From contig CAZBZV010000014.1 of the NCBI GenBank assembly GCA_964496505.1, forward strand, positions 1 to 64,000: DNA of 64,000 nt. Reading direction: 5' to 3'. A program made the position numbers and the translations under genes. The DNA is from JAABVY01 sp964496505. Its GTDB lineage: Bacteria; Zixibacteria; MSB-5A5; JAABVY01. Shown here piece after piece: positions 63,258 to 64,000 of this stretch; position 1 is the stretch's first letter, and each line of letters starts with the position of its first letter. Under the pieces are notes generated by a model. That model was not told the DNA's origin. It saw only the letters and a list, made by a program, of their open reading frames with translations, and did not search any database.

Positions 63258-64000
63258 ATGAAAAAGCTTGTACTTACAGCTTCACTGTGCCTGGCTATCG
63301 CGCTTATATTCGCCTCTTTAGCCTGTGAAGGAGACCAGGGTCTCAAGGGACCCCAGGGGCCGGATGGCGAGCCGGGTGAGGATGCTATGCTCACCCCCCC
63401 GAGAGACAGGGTTTTTGCACTTGCTGTTTTTAACGGGACGCAGAGAGACCATAATGGCATCAATGCAGCCACATTAACATTCGATACAACAGCCTCGCCC
63501 TCATCATCGGTCGTGGTGGCCAATAAGATAGACGAGGTACCGGTGATTGACGGCGTTTTCGAGGGCACCGATGTCTGGGGCGAGAACTCATCCAACCTGA
63601 CATTGGAACATCAGGCCTTTGCCGACAACTATATTTACCGGGCCAAAGTCGTGGCTTCCTATGACGACCATAACATGTATTTCATGGTGCAATGGTCTGA
63701 GGTAAGCCAGGGTAAATACGAAGCAGTAGAAAGCGATCGACATCTGGACTGGAGCTTCGATCCGGATACCGGCGTCTTCATCGTGAACGATGTTTATGAG
63801 GACAGAGTGGCTTTGATGTTTCAGGACTCCGAGACACTTCTGGATCAATGGAAGATTTACGGCTGTCTGACCGGATGCCATGTGGGTGAAGGATTGCCGG
63901 ATAATATGCTCTCGCCTTCTCCATCGATTGCAATCGATACCTGGCAGTGGGGCGCGATGCGTGCTGAAAATCTGGAAATGGGCCTGGACAGGGCTTTGTC
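63258..64000 (+). CDS. Paralogous lipoprotein with CX3CH motif, cut by the window end
   Basis: At least 247 aa, no stop before 64000. Starts with AGGAGG five bases upstream. Same layout as the previous gene: lipobox-like SLAC (Cys23), short G-x-y run (GDQ GLK GPQ GPD GEP), then an EB_dh-like domain (EVPVIDGVFEGTDVW, MYFMVQWSE). Cys203 and Cys207-His208 (CLTGCH) form a CX3CH motif, a variant heme c site seen in some multiheme proteins. It is followed by AIDTWQWGAMRA, matching IDAWDWRAC in the first copy. Possibly an exported electron carrier (inference). Confidence 0.82.
   Translation, partial: MKKLVLTASLCLAIALIFASLACEGDQGLKGPQGPDGEPGEDAMLTPPRDRVFALAVFNGTQRDHNGINAATLTFDTTASPSSSVVVANKIDEVPVIDGVFEGTDVWGENSSNLTLEHQAFADNYIYRAKVVASYDDHNMYFMVQWSEVSQGKYEAVESDRHLDWSFDPDTGVFIVNDVYEDRVALMFQDSETLLDQWKIYGCLTGCHVGEGLPDNMLSPSPSIAIDTWQWGAMRAENLEMGLDRAL

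Noticed and set aside
1..64000. tRNA, rRNA, CRISPR, insertion sequences
   Set aside because: No tRNA-like T-loop context in gaps, no rRNA stretches, no regularly spaced repeat-spacer arrays and no transposase motifs were seen by eye.

Overview
The window looks like a chromosomal segment of a Gram-negative bacterium of the FCB superphylum, perhaps a Zixibacteria-like lineage. The support is a subtilase with a type IX secretion (T9SS) sorting tail, a PorV/PorQ-like outer-membrane protein, a GWxTD-domain protein, an LptE-like lipoprotein, Omp85-type and Wzi-like barrels, many lipoproteins, and a dockerin with the pattern VNVSDAVWxIN. The phylum assignment is inference. I saw no rRNA, tRNA, CRISPR array, transposase or prophage.

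Layout. 0.1-6.2 kb: an OsmC protein, a double-PDZ protein, a ClC/CBS chloride transporter coupled to a PqqD-M50 protease-HlyD fusion, then a 25-codon gene with its own promoter, Shine-Dalgarno (SD) site and terminator. 6.2-21.9 kb (minus strand): a signalling block with a TPR Ser/Thr kinase and GAF/PAS histidine kinase pair, an Omp85-like barrel plus DUF4390-like protein behind a sigma-54-type promoter, an NtrC/NtrY-like two-component pair with a Nudix hydrolase, an RsbU/RsbW/RsbV partner-switching set, a small secreted protein, and Rex with a perfect Rex operator. 22.1-25.4 kb: a YhaN/YhaO-like nuclease pair. 25.7-37.5 kb: secreted proteins and lipoproteins, a GWxTD protein, a beta-oxidation pair (3-hydroxyacyl-CoA dehydrogenase and enoyl-CoA hydratase), YbjQ, a T9SS subtilase and a HYR/TPR lipoprotein. 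37.6-44 kb: a housekeeping row (yggS, divIVA-like, purine nucleoside phosphorylase, ileS, DksA-like, lspA). 44-56.7 kb: TPR protein, Wzi-like barrel, sodium/solute symporter with a tiny accessory protein, an LRR lipoprotein, a BNR/dockerin protein, small lipoproteins and a stand-alone receiver domain. 57-64 kb: hutI, lptE-like, PorV-like, a cold-shock-like protein, an exonuclease-WYL fusion, and tandem collagen-like/ethylbenzene-dehydrogenase-type lipoproteins, the second cut by the window edge.

Several families of intergenic inverted repeats recur, one with at least four copies containing the core CATTCTGAGCGAAGCGAAGA. The points most worth following are the 25-aa peptide next to the PqqD-M50-HlyD exporter-like protein, the IleRS with a swapped HIGH signature (GVHH), the Rex and sigma-54 control sites, the small symporter subunit, and the tandem lipoproteins of which only one keeps a CX3CH putative heme motif.
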